This document shows, piece by piece, positions 34,297 through 44,317 of a stretch of 64,000 nt of DNA; position 1 is the stretch's first letter, and each line of letters starts with the position of its first letter. The notes under the pieces were generated by a model. It was not told the origin of the DNA. It made no database searches and was given only the letters and a program-made list of their open reading frames with translations. This stretch comes from Pseudoflavitalea sp. G-6-1-2 (lineage in GTDB: Bacteria > Bacteroidota > Bacteroidia > Chitinophagales > Chitinophagaceae). The position numbers and the translations under genes are program-made. The DNA is taken from the NCBI RefSeq assembly GCF_012927185.1, contig NZ_JABBGB010000002.1:496001-560000 (forward strand), given 5' to 3'.

Positions 34297-35673
34297 TCAT
34301 TTATTTTCAGCAAGCGCCTTCAGCAGCAATTCTTTCAGTGCGGGATCGGAAGGGCGCGGAGCATTCACATTTATGATGCGTCCCTGACGGTCGAACAGCA
34401 TAAAACGAGGAATGCCTTCCACTTTGTAGTAACTGCGGATATCTCCTGTAACGCCTGCAAACAGCTGAATGCCGCCCAGCGTATCCTGTCTTATCATATC
34501 CTTCCACTTTTCTTTATCTTTTTCCGTATCGATAGTGATGCTCACTATTTCAAGATCTGTACCATGCATTTCCTTTTCAAGCTTTTTCAGATAAGGGATC
34601 TGAAATTTGCAGGGGCCGCACCATGTGGCCCAGAGATCAACCAGCACCACTTTGCCTTTGAGGCTTGCCAGTGATACCATTTTCCCGTTATTGTCGGGAT
34701 AGTTGAAATTCAATGCAGGCTCTCCTTCTTTGAACAATGCCAGTGGCGCCTGCAGCTGGCGGCTCTGATGTTGCTGGCTGTCGGTAAGCAGGTATTGCCC
34801 GTACTCAGTAAGCATTGCATTGTAATCACCGATCGATTTAAGCATCGACCCCGTGTAGAGTACAAAATCTCCTTTGAGTGTATCATTGGGAATCAGTTTG
34901 ATATTATCGCTAAGCGACTGCTTCCATCCTCCATATTTGATGTTGAGCTGACGAAGATTCACACTCGCCATCTGCTGCAGAATACGCTTTCCCCATGGCT
35001 GCCTGTATGCATGCAATGTTTGTTTTGCAAACTGAGTTGCCTGCATGGTTTTGTAATAGGCAATATACTGTTCTGTTGCAGGATGCTCCGGGCGTGGCGT
35101 AAGTAAAAAATTGCAGGCATAACCAGCAAGGTCCCAGGCAATATTATCGCGCATCAGCCGATCGAATGTTGCATTGCCACTGGACTTCCCTTTCAGAAAT
35201 GCATTCACTCCATTTGATATGCGTTCGAGATCGGGAAAGAAATCTTTGTAAGAGCTCGAATAAAAACGTGATTTGTTTTCCAGCACATAGGCATAATCAT
35301 GCCACTGGGTCATCAGGATATTCTCTTTCGAGTTCCGATTGCCTGCAAGTACATAACTGGTATCGTTGATTAGCAACGACAACTTTTCTCCACCACGGAA
35401 ATAAAACTTGTAGTTATTGTCGGGAAACGTTTCCTCCCCTGTTCCGATTGCATAAAAACCTGCATATGGAGGATAGAAAAGAAAACCGAAACGGCCATCC
35501 TTACCGGGAACACTCGTGGCCATTTCATAAACAGCCCCTTCCGAAACACGAAACAGTCTTACGGTAGAAGATCTGCTTTTTTTCAATTGTCCGGATACCT
35601 GAACTGGCTGCTGAGCTTTCGCACCGTACGCGCAAAGCATACCCAATAAGAGTGCCAGCGCACTCTTTCGCAT
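34297..35673 (-). CDS. DUF4369-thioredoxin (TlpA/ResA-like) exported disulfide reductase
   Basis: The ATG at 35673 gives a clear signal peptide (MRKSALALLLGMLCAYGAKA). An ATG four codons upstream is also possible. An N-terminal DUF4369-like beta domain (about 22-115) and a helical middle precede a C-terminal TlpA-type thioredoxin domain (about 325-458) with active site WATWCGPCKFQIPYL. It acts in the periplasm as a thiol-disulfide exchanger. Last gene of the minus-strand run containing SusC/SusD, but separated from it by a hairpin. Proteins of this domain pair often accompany SusCD loci. Confidence 0.88.
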   Translation of the reverse strand: MRKSALALLLGMLCAYGAKAQQPVQVSGQLKKSRSSTVRLFRVSEGAVYEMATSVPGKDGRFGFLFYPPYAGFYAIGTGEETFPDNNYKFYFRGGEKLSLLINDTSYVLAGNRNSKENILMTQWHDYAYVLENKSRFYSSSYKDFFPDLERISNGVNAFLKGKSSGNATFDRLMRDNIAWDLAGYACNFLLTPRPEHPATEQYIAYYKTMQATQFAKQTLHAYRQPWGKRILQQMASVNLRQLNIKYGGWKQSLSDNIKLIPNDTLKGDFVLYTGSMLKSIGDYNAMLTEYGQYLLTDSQQHQSRQLQAPLALFKEGEPALNFNYPDNNGKMVSLASLKGKVVLVDLWATWCGPCKFQIPYLKKLEKEMHGTDLEIVSITIDTEKDKEKWKDMIRQDTLGGIQLFAGVTGDIRSYYKVEGIPRFMLFDRQGRIINVNAPRPSDPALKELLLKALAENK

Positions 35674-35704
35674 AATTCTACACATGATTGTTTTTTTAAT
35701 GAAG

Positions 35705-35734
35705 TGAAAACGTAGCTGCAAATGCAGCTACGTT
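35705..35734 (-). terminator. Terminator-like hairpin at the end of the SusCD operon
   Basis: A perfect 12-base stem (35709-35720 with 35723-35734) with a two-base loop. On the minus strand it is followed by TTTTC. It lies 30 bases beyond the stop of the PKD-like gene and before the thioredoxin-domain gene, so it may attenuate read-through. Confidence 0.65.
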
Positions 35735-35763
35735 GATGTCAGGGGTTATTGATTCTGTACAAT

Positions 35764-37287
35764 TCAATAAGTGTTACAGTAAGTGGAGCCGTTCACCAGT
35801 GGCGAAATATAGATCGCATCTGCTGCGGCGCCTTCTCCTTCCATGGTAAAGTCTGGTGTGGAAGCCAGATTGCCTGAAGATTTTTTGAATGCATGAATTT
35901 TGTATCGTCCATTGGCAGTAGTTCCGATGAGCATATAGTTGTAATAAAACGGTTGCTCTGAAGGGATTGCCGGACCTGCATATTTTCTATGCCGGATAAA
36001 ACTGATCTGCTCTCCCGCAGCAGCAGCATACTGCAACTGTTCTGTTCCATTACTCAGGTTCCTGCTCCATACCTCATTGCCGACAGAGAAATATAACATA
36101 TTCTCTTCTCCCATGATCATCGCATAATGCTCTGCCAGATTCACTTTTGCAGTAACAGGGATTGTATCGTTCTTAAGTGTTACGATTGTTCCGTAGGAAG
36201 AAATATTGGTGATTATCCGCAATGCAGGATCTGTTTTATCGCGTAGCACTGCAGTGCCGGCCAATGGACTACCCACCGCTTTAAGCCCCATGAACAACAG
36301 CTCCTTATTGTTTTTACTGGCCGGCATTTGGGTTGCGCCATAATCATTCACCACTTTTAATGTTGGCGTATAGGTGCTTCCGGATACAAAGGAACTGCTC
36401 AGCTCATCAAAGAACAATGGCGATATATAGGAGTTGTTATCGATGAGAAAATACCTGGACAGCCTGTAAGGCGTGTTCTTATTGTCGCGCATTTTCTTCG
36501 ATCCGAATATACCTTCATACAGCATCGTATGCATTGCGCCATCATTGAGCAAATATGTGCCTGACATATCATTGCAGATAGCTGAAGGCCTTATCGCAGC
36601 TGGTGTTTCATAGAACAGGCTGTTCATGGTATTCGCAATTTTCATGGTATTGATATCAACCACTGCCATGCCTTTATCAGCCTGCACAAACAGCACCTTG
36701 TTATTGAATACCTGGCCGTCTGTTTCCACCGGATAACTCTGAGCAAATCCAAAGAGGGTACCCTGCCCTTCCACTTTTTGATTGTTGCCGAGCATCAGCA
36801 CATTTTCCAGTTTTGTTGCAGGAGCTATGCTTTGCGGTGTGAAGAAAAGATCCAGATCTGTAAAACCGTCTTTGTGTTTCATCACATACCATCCACGGGT
36901 AAATTGCGTGGTTACATTCAGCACTGTACTGACGGTTTTGCCTACGCCCGTATTTTCGTTCTTCACCCCAAACACCAGCGTGTATTCTTTCGAACGTTGG
37001 GTGATGAGATAATCCAGTTGATGTTCGTGTGAAATGGTATCGATCTTTCCCATTGCATCAGGCTCGTAAATGCCCCACCAGTAAGAGAATGCAGCATTGG
37101 GATCGTTGGAGCGTACTGTTGGTTTGAGCGAAAGCCTGTCTACCAGCGCCACTCTGTCGTACATGGCATCCACTCCTTCGATGGTGATCTTTTCACCTTC
37201 AGCGTATGAATAATTGCCGTGGTCTTTGTAGCAGGCGCTTATCAGCAGCATGCTACCAATAACCAGACATTGATGTATCAGTTTCAT
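35764..37287 (-). CDS. PKD-like lipoprotein (BT_2262-type) of the SusCD locus
   Basis: Lipoprotein signal peptide with LLISAC (lipidated Cys19), followed by Tyr-Lys-Asp, a surface-export-like start. A PKD/Ig-like domain (about 25-130) is followed by a large beta-rich region (about 135-505) without catalytic motifs (GWYVMKHKDGFTDLDLFF, TYLLNDGAMHTMLY, YNYMLIGTTANGRYKIHAF). It is the fourth gene of the SusC-SusD-DUF4843-PKD run, 17 bases after DUF4843. In Bacteroides such lipoproteins sit on the SusCD complex, so a ligand-capture or accessory role is inferred. Confidence 0.82.
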   Translation of the reverse strand: MKLIHQCLVIGSMLLISACYKDHGNYSYAEGEKITIEGVDAMYDRVALVDRLSLKPTVRSNDPNAAFSYWWGIYEPDAMGKIDTISHEHQLDYLITQRSKEYTLVFGVKNENTGVGKTVSTVLNVTTQFTRGWYVMKHKDGFTDLDLFFTPQSIAPATKLENVLMLGNNQKVEGQGTLFGFAQSYPVETDGQVFNNKVLFVQADKGMAVVDINTMKIANTMNSLFYETPAAIRPSAICNDMSGTYLLNDGAMHTMLYEGIFGSKKMRDNKNTPYRLSRYFLIDNNSYISPLFFDELSSSFVSGSTYTPTLKVVNDYGATQMPASKNNKELLFMGLKAVGSPLAGTAVLRDKTDPALRIITNISSYGTIVTLKNDTIPVTAKVNLAEHYAMIMGEENMLYFSVGNEVWSRNLSNGTEQLQYAAAAGEQISFIRHRKYAGPAIPSEQPFYYNYMLIGTTANGRYKIHAFKKSSGNLASTPDFTMEGEGAAADAIYISPLVNGSTYCNTY

Positions 37288-37304
37288 GTAATCTTTTTAA
37301 TGAT

Positions 37305-38051
37305 TTAAGGAAATGTGACCAGGTTATTGTTTTCATCTCTGAGCGGTTCCGATGGATGTGCAGTATTGTAGTCTATCAGCAGCTGCTTCAGTTTATCCAT
37401 CCAGAAAAGTGTTTTGGACACATTTCTGTTGAGTTCGCTCATGAACTCCTGATCCCAGAGTTTGCCTGTTTGCCTGATCATGAAAGTGTGTTTCACATTG
37501 CTGTACTTTCCCCAGTAATATTTTTCTGCGTATGCATCCCAAACCTGCGGTCTGCTGAGCTTGTCGGTGAATTCGAGCCGGCGCCAGAGGAATCTTGTTT
37601 CGCCGGGCTGGAACACGGCATCTCCTTTGATGCGAAACTTCAGTTTTACATATTGTTGTTTGAGGGATGGATCGCGCAGCAATACCACCGGAACCGCAGC
37701 GCTCACTTCGTTTGCCTTGATCACATACATATCTTTCAATGACGGATCGGAGAAAGATTTATAATGAACACCGGCAACGGCATTGTCTTCTCCCACGATC
37801 ATTTCCTGCTCAAGCGAATAGGGACGGTCTTCGCTGGTGATGCCTCCCATTGCATAGATATTGAACCAGATGGTGTCTGCTTCGCGATCGTCGCTTCCGT
37901 AATAGAATGAATAATATTTTACAGTATCCTGAAGTCCTTCATTGTTGAGCCCGAATTGCAGCCGGGCTACGTCCTGAAAGGGGTATGTATGATCTTTTTT
38001 GCAGGCTGCCAGAGACAATCCAAGCAGCGTATACAGTGCAATTGATTTCAT
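37305..38051 (-). CDS. DUF4843 lipoprotein of the SusCD locus
   Basis: Lipobox SLAAC (lipidated Cys17), then Lys-Lys-Asp. The 248 residues follow the DUF4843 family: FNIYAMGGITSEDRPYSLEQE, then AVAGVHYKSF and VPVVLLRDPSLKQQYVKLKFRI, a beta-sandwich-like pattern. It lies 13 bases downstream of susD and 17 bases upstream of the PKD-like gene. Probable surface accessory lipoprotein of this SusCD transporter; no enzymatic motif is visible. Confidence 0.86.
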   Translation of the reverse strand: MKSIALYTLLGLSLAACKKDHTYPFQDVARLQFGLNNEGLQDTVKYYSFYYGSDDREADTIWFNIYAMGGITSEDRPYSLEQEMIVGEDNAVAGVHYKSFSDPSLKDMYVIKANEVSAAVPVVLLRDPSLKQQYVKLKFRIKGDAVFQPGETRFLWRRLEFTDKLSRPQVWDAYAEKYYWGKYSNVKHTFMIRQTGKLWDQEFMSELNRNVSKTLFWMDKLKQLLIDYNTAHPSEPLRDENNNLVTFP

Positions 38052-38064
38052 GATGGAAGTTTTA

Positions 38065-39519
38065 TCAGTGAGCAGATTCAGCAGCCGGAACCGGCGGCAC
38101 GTAATTGATGTTTACAGCCAGTGGAAGCCAGAGAAAAGAACCAGGGTCTGCATTCATACGTTTGTAAGTGAAAAACGATTGCCCTTCTCCGAAGAATTCT
38201 TTTCTGTATTCTTTCATCAAAGCCAGTTTCTGGCTCAGCTGATCCGAAGGGAAAGGAATGTCTCCTTCCATATTTCTGGCGCGCATGAATTCATCCCAGT
38301 ATGGCTGCCGATCCGCTTCAGGAGCGGCTTCCGCGGCAATGAGATACATTTCGCTCAGTCGAAGCATAGGAATCAGATAGGGATCGGCTACCAGATAATT
38401 GGCAGCTGCTTCATATTTTCTCAGCGTGAAAGCCGTTTTGCTATCCGGTGTTGCTATTTCCTGCCAGATACTGCTTTCTCTGATATCCTTTCCGGTATTT
38501 CCGAACAGCTGATACTTTACGATATTGGCATCGGTGCCTTTTTTCAGTTTGCCTGATTTGAAATTGTCGTCGTATTTCTTGCGGAGATTGAAATCGTAAA
38601 GACCGAAGATCTGTTCCGGAGTGAGATTGAAATTCTTTCCGGAGAGATCACTCATTTCTCCGAGACGGAACTTGGCAGATCCATCCGGATTCTTCGCATC
38701 GATCACTTCTTTCGCGGAAGCAAAGGCAGCAGCATAGTCCTGAAACCAGCAATACGCACGGGCCTGAAGGGCCTTCACAGCATAGTAGTTCATACGCATG
38801 TAGCGAAAGGCGAAGTAGGTATTGTCTGTTTTATAATCACCACCATTGTTGGGATCAGCAAGATTAGCCCTTGAGTATTTTGTAAATGGATCTGCATCTT
38901 TCTGCAAGGCCGCTGCCTCCGAAAGATCGTGCAACAGCTCAGTTTTGAATGCTTCATAGCTGAGGTGTTTATTGGGGAGACTGGAAAGCGTTTTCACATA
39001 AGGCAGCACAGTGCCACCCGATACATTGCCGGGAACCGGACCAAACAAGCGAAGCAGATCCAAATGACAATAAGCACGAAGCGCCAGACACTCCCCTTTG
39101 ATCATTTCAAATGCACCGGATGTAACAAATGCATCGCGTTGTTCATCGATCTTATCGAGGATGGAATTGATGCGCGAAATGGTTTTGTATTGCTGTTTGT
39201 AAATATTGGTCAACGCAGATTTCACGCCTTCGTCTTCGTACATGAACCTGCCAAGACGGAACTCCACTGAGTTATCCTGCACATCCCATGAAGAGGTGAG
39301 TGATTCTATGTTTCCGAATATCAGGTGATTGCCGTAAGCGTTCGGATCTTTCATGTTGATGTACACGCCCGTAAGCGCATCCTGAAAGCCTTTTTCAGAG
39401 GTAAGCAACTCTTCGCGCGTTGCCTTGGTATTGGGCTTCACGGTAAGCCATTTTTTGCAGGAAGCTGTACAGATCAGCATCAGAACAAATACTGCGGGTA
39501 TATATTTTTGTATTGACAC
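38065..39519 (-). CDS. SusD/RagB-family nutrient-binding lipoprotein
   Basis: Surface lipoprotein that caps SusC and binds the ligand. The GTG at 39519 is chosen as start. It gives a compact lipoprotein signal (IPAVFVLMLICTASC, lipidated Cys21) and lies ten bases after the susC stop, whereas the ATG at 39621 would begin inside susC without a signal peptide. Family marks are GFQDALTGVYINMKD, GECLALRAYCHLDLLRLFGPVPG, YAVKALQARAYCW and the C-terminal YRKEFFGEGQSFFTYKRMN. Length 484 is typical. The ligand is not predictable from this protein alone. Confidence 0.93.
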   Translation of the reverse strand: MSIQKYIPAVFVLMLICTASCKKWLTVKPNTKATREELLTSEKGFQDALTGVYINMKDPNAYGNHLIFGNIESLTSSWDVQDNSVEFRLGRFMYEDEGVKSALTNIYKQQYKTISRINSILDKIDEQRDAFVTSGAFEMIKGECLALRAYCHLDLLRLFGPVPGNVSGGTVLPYVKTLSSLPNKHLSYEAFKTELLHDLSEAAALQKDADPFTKYSRANLADPNNGGDYKTDNTYFAFRYMRMNYYAVKALQARAYCWFQDYAAAFASAKEVIDAKNPDGSAKFRLGEMSDLSGKNFNLTPEQIFGLYDFNLRKKYDDNFKSGKLKKGTDANIVKYQLFGNTGKDIRESSIWQEIATPDSKTAFTLRKYEAAANYLVADPYLIPMLRLSEMYLIAAEAAPEADRQPYWDEFMRARNMEGDIPFPSDQLSQKLALMKEYRKEFFGEGQSFFTYKRMNADPGSFLWLPLAVNINYVPPVPAAESAH

Positions 39520-39529
39520 GATGAATATT

Positions 39530-42500
39530 TTAGAAGGTTGCACTAATTGAAAGTGATACTTGTCTTGAGAACGGATAGGTGGTTCCTCTCTCCTGCCGCA
39601 CCGAAGAGAAATAGAATACATCCGCCATGTTGGCTGCCACCGAAAGTCCCGTCATTTTCATTTTTTTGATGAAGCCGCTTCTGATGTCGTACTGCAGATT
39701 CACGTTGTTCAGTGTTACGGTATTTTCGTTCTGTACAAACCGCGAAGTGGCATTGGTAACGCCGGTTTCTTTTAATCCTTTGTAAGTGGCTTTGTCTCCC
39801 GGTTTCTGCCAGCGTTGTTCGTACACGCGCCTGTCTACATTGTAATTGTAGTCGCTGTTCTCCACTTTTGTGGCGAGGGTCTGGTTGTAGGTTTGTCCAC
39901 CTGTGCGATACCCGAACGCGAGGTTTATGGAGAACTCTTTGTAACGGAACATAGTGCTGAAATTGCCGAAGTACTTCGGTTCACTGAGTCCGGAGGCACG
40001 CATATCCTTAGGGCTCCAAACATAGGTGGGCTGGCCGTTTCTGTCGAGATACACTTCTCTTCCGGTGCTGGGATCGATGCCAAGAGATTTCACCGCCCAG
40101 ATCGTTGCAATGGGATTGCCTTCGCGATACAGTGTTGCCGGCGAAATATTCACACTGTCTTCAATGCCTTTCTGCGCTTCTTTCAGCGCATCGGATATTT
40201 TTTCGATCTTATTGATATTGCGAACCACTGCTCCACTGATGCTCCAGGTGATTTGTTTCTGCGAGTTGCGGATCACAAAAACAGTGGCTTTCAACTCGAA
40301 ACCTTTGTTGCTCACCTTTCCGATATTTTCGATGTAACTGTCAAATCCGTTTGAAGCAGGGAGATTGATCGAAGAGATCAGTCCATTTGTGATGCCCACG
40401 TAATAATCGGCCGCCATTGCAACACGTTTTTTCAGTATTTCTATCTCTGTTCCGATATTGTAATTCATTTTCTGCTGCCACTTCAGGTTCTTGTTTCCCA
40501 AGCTTTGCAGATCGGCGCCGAGCCATCCGTAGTAGCGATCGTTCATGTAATAACCATAGGTAGCCTGCGCCTGATAGGCGTCGAAGTTCTGCGAACCGGT
40601 TACACCTACAGAGCCGCGGATATTCAGTCTGGTGATGAAGTCTGAATGAAAGAAAGATTCTTTACTGAGATTCCATCCCAAACCCACAGACCAGAAAGGC
40701 GCAAAGCGATTGTATTCCCCGAATTGCGAAGAGCCATCTACACGCATCGATCCTTCCACATAATATTTGCCTGCATAACCGTAACTGAGATTGCTGGTAA
40801 TCCCTACAGAACGTGCGAGGCTCTCTGTTCCGCCTGGCTTTCCTCCTTCGGTATATTGCAGCGCCATGGAGATATCATCGAACTGAGGATCAACAAAACC
40901 CTGCGCACCAAAACTGTAACTGTTGGCTTTCATCTGCCGGATATTGTAATCGAGCCCGCCGAACAAGGCATGTTGTCCAAACTGCCTGTTGTAGCTGAGG
41001 TTTACGCCTCCGTCGAAATTGAATCCTTTGTTAACGGTATAACTGTAAGAGCCGCGTTTGAAAATGTCGGCAGTAGTAGCAAACCTGGTGTGTTCGGCAG
41101 GGAAGAATTCATCGTTGTTGCCATGACTATCGAAAATGCCGAATCTCGCGCGAAACACCAGATCGGGATTGAGATTCCATTCGGCAGAAATATTGTTGAC
41201 GATCTGTGTTGACTTACCTGTTCTGAAACTGTTGAGCGTAGCATCGTAGAGCGGGTTCGGAGGCAGTGCGCCGAAACGAAGCGAGTAATCGATACCGGCG
41301 CCGGGATCTCCTAACAATTTCAGTGCTCTTCCTCTTGCATCATAGGGAGCCAGGTAAGGATTTTGTTTTGCATACTCAGCGAAGTCGCCGTATGGGGATT
41401 CCTGACTATTGCCTGCACTTATCATCAGGTTATTGGTGAAGCGGAAATTTTTGAACTGATACATCAGGCTTACAGATCCGTTGAGAACGCGGCGGAAAGA
41501 TCCTTTCATTACACCCTGCAGATCGTTCAGCTGAAGCGATGCTGAATACCTGAACTGTGTGGTACCACCGCTGAGACTGAGGTTGTGCCGCTGTCCGATG
41601 CCGGTGCGCAATGGTTTCGACATCCAGTCTGTTTCCACGCCCCTGTTCAGTTCGCTGAGCAGGTAATTGTAGTATTGTTTGAGCTTGAGATCTTTCTCAG
41701 GTGTTCTGTCGTCGTAATAACCGGTTTTGTATTCGAGGTCCAGTTTCTCACGGGCGTTCAGCAGGTCGTATGCAGTAAGATCGGGCATTTCGATATTGGT
41801 ATCGAAGCGATAACCAATCTGCAGTTTGCCGGGCTTTGGCACTCTTGTTTTGATCACCACCACACCGTTGGCGCCGCGCGATCCGTAGATGGCCGTAGCC
41901 GCGGCATCTTTGAGGATGGTGATGGTCTCCACTTCATTCTGATTGATGTCGAGCAGCTTCTGAAGGGTAGATTCAAATCCATCGAGAATGATGAGTGGCG
42001 TGTTCATCCCTACTCTTGTATCATCTTTCAATTCGTTCACATTCGGCAAACTTGAATTACCACGGATCTGCAATTCGGGAAGACGGTTGGGATTGGAGCC
42101 CATGGCATTGTTGGCAACGATATTGAACGAAGGATCGATGTTGCGAAGCGAGGTGATCAGATTTCTGTTTCCGAATGCAGCGAGTTCTTCGGAAGTAACA
42201 ACCGTAACAGCGCCGGTATAACTCGCTTTATTGCGATTGAAGATGCCGGTGTTGATGGTTACTTCGTTCAGTTCGGTTTCTTTGAGTTTCATTACAACAA
42301 ACAGACTAAGCTGTCCGGCATTCAGTTTGATCTCCTGTGATGTGTATCCGGTGTAGGAAATCAGCACAATATCATTATCACCCACATGCTCCAGTACAAA
42401 TTCTCCTTTGGCATTGGATTGAGTGCCAGACTTATTTTTCTTCAGAGAGACGGAAGCGCCGCTGAGCGGATTACCACTGGGATCGGTAACTCTTCCGGTG

Positions 42501-42919
42501 ATCTTTTTCAGCGTGTCTGGTGCAATGATATTCAGATCGGGAATGAATTTCCGGTTGATCTTTTCGGAAAGGAAGATGGTTTTTTTTCTGATTTTGAAAT
42601 CAATCGGCTGATCGCGGAATACAAGCCGGAGGAATTCATCGAGCGGCATGTCTTTCGCTGTAACGGAGACGGGACGTGCATTCTCAAGCAGTTCTTCATT
42701 GAAGAAGAAGATATAACCGGTTTGATCTTTCACTGTCTGAAAGATCGATTTCATGGAAACTGATTTTCCCGAGACGGTTACGGCTTGTGCATTCGAGTTC
42801 GCGGAGACAGTAAGGCTCGCGGCGAACAAAAGACAACAGAGCAATCTCATAATGCGCAGAGTTTGGGCCGGGAGCCGCACATAAGTGCATAGCCAGCTCC
42901 GGGCAGCATTTTTTTGCAT
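39530..42919 (-). CDS. SusC/RagA TonB-dependent outer-membrane receptor with STN domain
   Basis: Outer-membrane importer, 1129 residues. Order: signal peptide (about 24-45), STN secretin/TonB short domain (about 58-118), carboxypeptidase-regulatory-like domain (about 138-215: ITGRVTDPSGNPLSGASV), plug (about 225-370: LITSLRNIDPSF, AATAIYGSRGANGVV), and a 22-strand barrel ending in FSRQVSLSISATF with a C-terminal Phe. The STN domain marks receptors that signal to a FecR anti-sigma factor, and that pair is directly upstream. The long pre-signal N-terminus is common in Chitinophagaceae SusC proteins. Confidence 0.95.
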   Translation of the reverse strand: MQKNAARSWLCTYVRLPAQTLRIMRLLCCLLFAASLTVSANSNAQAVTVSGKSVSMKSIFQTVKDQTGYIFFFNEELLENARPVSVTAKDMPLDEFLRLVFRDQPIDFKIRKKTIFLSEKINRKFIPDLNIIAPDTLKKITGRVTDPSGNPLSGASVSLKKNKSGTQSNAKGEFVLEHVGDNDIVLISYTGYTSQEIKLNAGQLSLFVVMKLKETELNEVTINTGIFNRNKASYTGAVTVVTSEELAAFGNRNLITSLRNIDPSFNIVANNAMGSNPNRLPELQIRGNSSLPNVNELKDDTRVGMNTPLIILDGFESTLQKLLDINQNEVETITILKDAAATAIYGSRGANGVVVIKTRVPKPGKLQIGYRFDTNIEMPDLTAYDLLNAREKLDLEYKTGYYDDRTPEKDLKLKQYYNYLLSELNRGVETDWMSKPLRTGIGQRHNLSLSGGTTQFRYSASLQLNDLQGVMKGSFRRVLNGSVSLMYQFKNFRFTNNLMISAGNSQESPYGDFAEYAKQNPYLAPYDARGRALKLLGDPGAGIDYSLRFGALPPNPLYDATLNSFRTGKSTQIVNNISAEWNLNPDLVFRARFGIFDSHGNNDEFFPAEHTRFATTADIFKRGSYSYTVNKGFNFDGGVNLSYNRQFGQHALFGGLDYNIRQMKANSYSFGAQGFVDPQFDDISMALQYTEGGKPGGTESLARSVGITSNLSYGYAGKYYVEGSMRVDGSSQFGEYNRFAPFWSVGLGWNLSKESFFHSDFITRLNIRGSVGVTGSQNFDAYQAQATYGYYMNDRYYGWLGADLQSLGNKNLKWQQKMNYNIGTEIEILKKRVAMAADYYVGITNGLISSINLPASNGFDSYIENIGKVSNKGFELKATVFVIRNSQKQITWSISGAVVRNINKIEKISDALKEAQKGIEDSVNISPATLYREGNPIATIWAVKSLGIDPSTGREVYLDRNGQPTYVWSPKDMRASGLSEPKYFGNFSTMFRYKEFSINLAFGYRTGGQTYNQTLATKVENSDYNYNVDRRVYEQRWQKPGDKATYKGLKETGVTNATSRFVQNENTVTLNNVNLQYDIRSGFIKKMKMTGLSVAANMADVFYFSSVRQERGTTYPFSRQVSLSISATF

Positions 42920-42979
42920 AAATTTGAAGCAGTTTTGGTTTGAATAAATCCTTCCAGGGTTTGCATCGATCCAAACATC

Positions 42980-43016
42980 ACCGGAAGTGGTACCAACACT
43001 TCCGGTTTGTTTTTAT
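42980..43016. terminator. Hairpin between fecR and susC
   Basis: ACCGGAAGTG (42980-42989) pairs with CACTTCCGGT (42997-43006). The T-rich tail (TTGTTTTT) lies on the plus-strand side. On the minus strand, where the genes run, the tail is weak, so it may act as a processing or partial termination site between regulator and receptor genes. Confidence 0.5.
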
Positions 43017-43062
43017 GGATCGTGCAATTGTATCAGAATCTGCAGTTGCAGCAATTCTCAGG

Positions 43063-44244
43063 TTAAGGCAGAATTACCAGTCGTCTTCCTTTTTCGAGGC
43101 GGTAATTCAGTTTCGATTCTTTTAATCCATCGAGCACTTCGGCCAATGTAAGATCGCGTTCCAGTTCTCCGCCGAGGCGCAGATCGGGGATGCCGTTTTC
43201 GTATACCACTTCTATATCGTACCAGCGTTCCAGTTGCCGCATCACCTGCTGAAGCGGAACACCATGGAAATTGAAGCGGCCGTTCTTCCACGCAATAATC
43301 TTTTCGGTGTCGGCATGTTCGATGCGCTCAATGGCAGACTGGGTAAGGCTTACAGCGGCCTGCTGTCCGGGTTTGAGGATAAGGTCATTCGATTGATCAT
43401 TGAATATCCGGTTCACTTTGATGCTTCCGCTCAGCAGCGTAGCGTAAATGCCGGACTCATTGCGATAGGCATTGATGTTGAAGCTGGTGCCCAATACTTC
43501 AACTTCAGTGGCTGCATCAATTTTTACGAGGAAAGGTTTGTGTGCAAGTTTCGCTACTTCAAAATATACTTCACCCGATACTTCAACGCGGCGCTCATTT
43601 TCAGCAAATGATGTAGGATAGCGCAGCGAGCTGGCAGCATTGAGCCATGCTCTGGTGCCATCGGGCAACGTCAGTTGAAACTGCCTTCCTCTGGGAGTTG
43701 ACGTAGTGTTGTAAAGCACTTCGCCACTGTTGCCATCGTATTGAAGAACGCCGTTCACCACGCGTGCAGTAGCGCCACCCTGCATGGCAATTACACCATT
43801 GCGGATACTGTCCAGCGACACGGCAGATCCATCTGCAAGAGTTAGAATAGCGCCTTCTTTTCCGGGATGGATGTCGGCTGCATTGGTAACTGCAAGAGGA
43901 TCGGGTTTATCATTCCGGATACTCAGAAAATAGATGCCGATGCTCAACGCCAGCAGTAGCGAAGCCGCGGCCCACCACCATTTGCGGAGATACACAATAC
44001 TGCGCGAAGGCGTTGCATAATAGCCGTTTTCGGGATAAACGATCTTTCTCCATGCCTGCTCCACATCATAATTTTTGAATAAAGGCAGCGGCTCTTCCAG
44101 ATTTTCCCATTGCCCCTGAAGCAGCGATAGCGCCTCTTCGTCCGCAGCATGCTGCAAAAGCTGATGAAGTTGTTGTTCTTCATCGGCAGTGAGGGTACCG
44201 TTCATGTACCGCTTGAATAATTCAGCTAGTGAATGCTGTTGCAT
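43063..44244 (-). CDS. FecR-family anti-sigma factor
   Basis: Inner-membrane regulator that relays receptor occupancy to an ECF sigma factor. The N-terminal cytoplasmic helical domain (about 1-85: LFKRYMNGTLTADEEQQLHQLL) is followed by one membrane span (about 88-107), a FecR domain (about 135-235: REFQ-type segment RGRQFQLTLPDGTRAWLNAAS, EVSGEVYFEVAKL, FLVKIDAATEVEVLGTSFNI) and a C-terminal DUF4974 domain (about 320-393), the STN partner. It lies between the sigma gene and susC. Length 393 is typical. Confidence 0.94.
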   Translation of the reverse strand: MQQHSLAELFKRYMNGTLTADEEQQLHQLLQHAADEEALSLLQGQWENLEEPLPLFKNYDVEQAWRKIVYPENGYYATPSRSIVYLRKWWWAAASLLLALSIGIYFLSIRNDKPDPLAVTNAADIHPGKEGAILTLADGSAVSLDSIRNGVIAMQGGATARVVNGVLQYDGNSGEVLYNTTSTPRGRQFQLTLPDGTRAWLNAASSLRYPTSFAENERRVEVSGEVYFEVAKLAHKPFLVKIDAATEVEVLGTSFNINAYRNESGIYATLLSGSIKVNRIFNDQSNDLILKPGQQAAVSLTQSAIERIEHADTEKIIAWKNGRFNFHGVPLQQVMRQLERWYDIEVVYENGIPDLRLGGELERDLTLAEVLDGLKESKLNYRLEKGRRLVILP

Positions 44245-44317
44245 AGGCAGTATGGAGAGCGTTTAGAAATAAAGACGCATGCAGCTCGCAGGCGGGGGCC
44301 ATGGGTGAGCATATATT

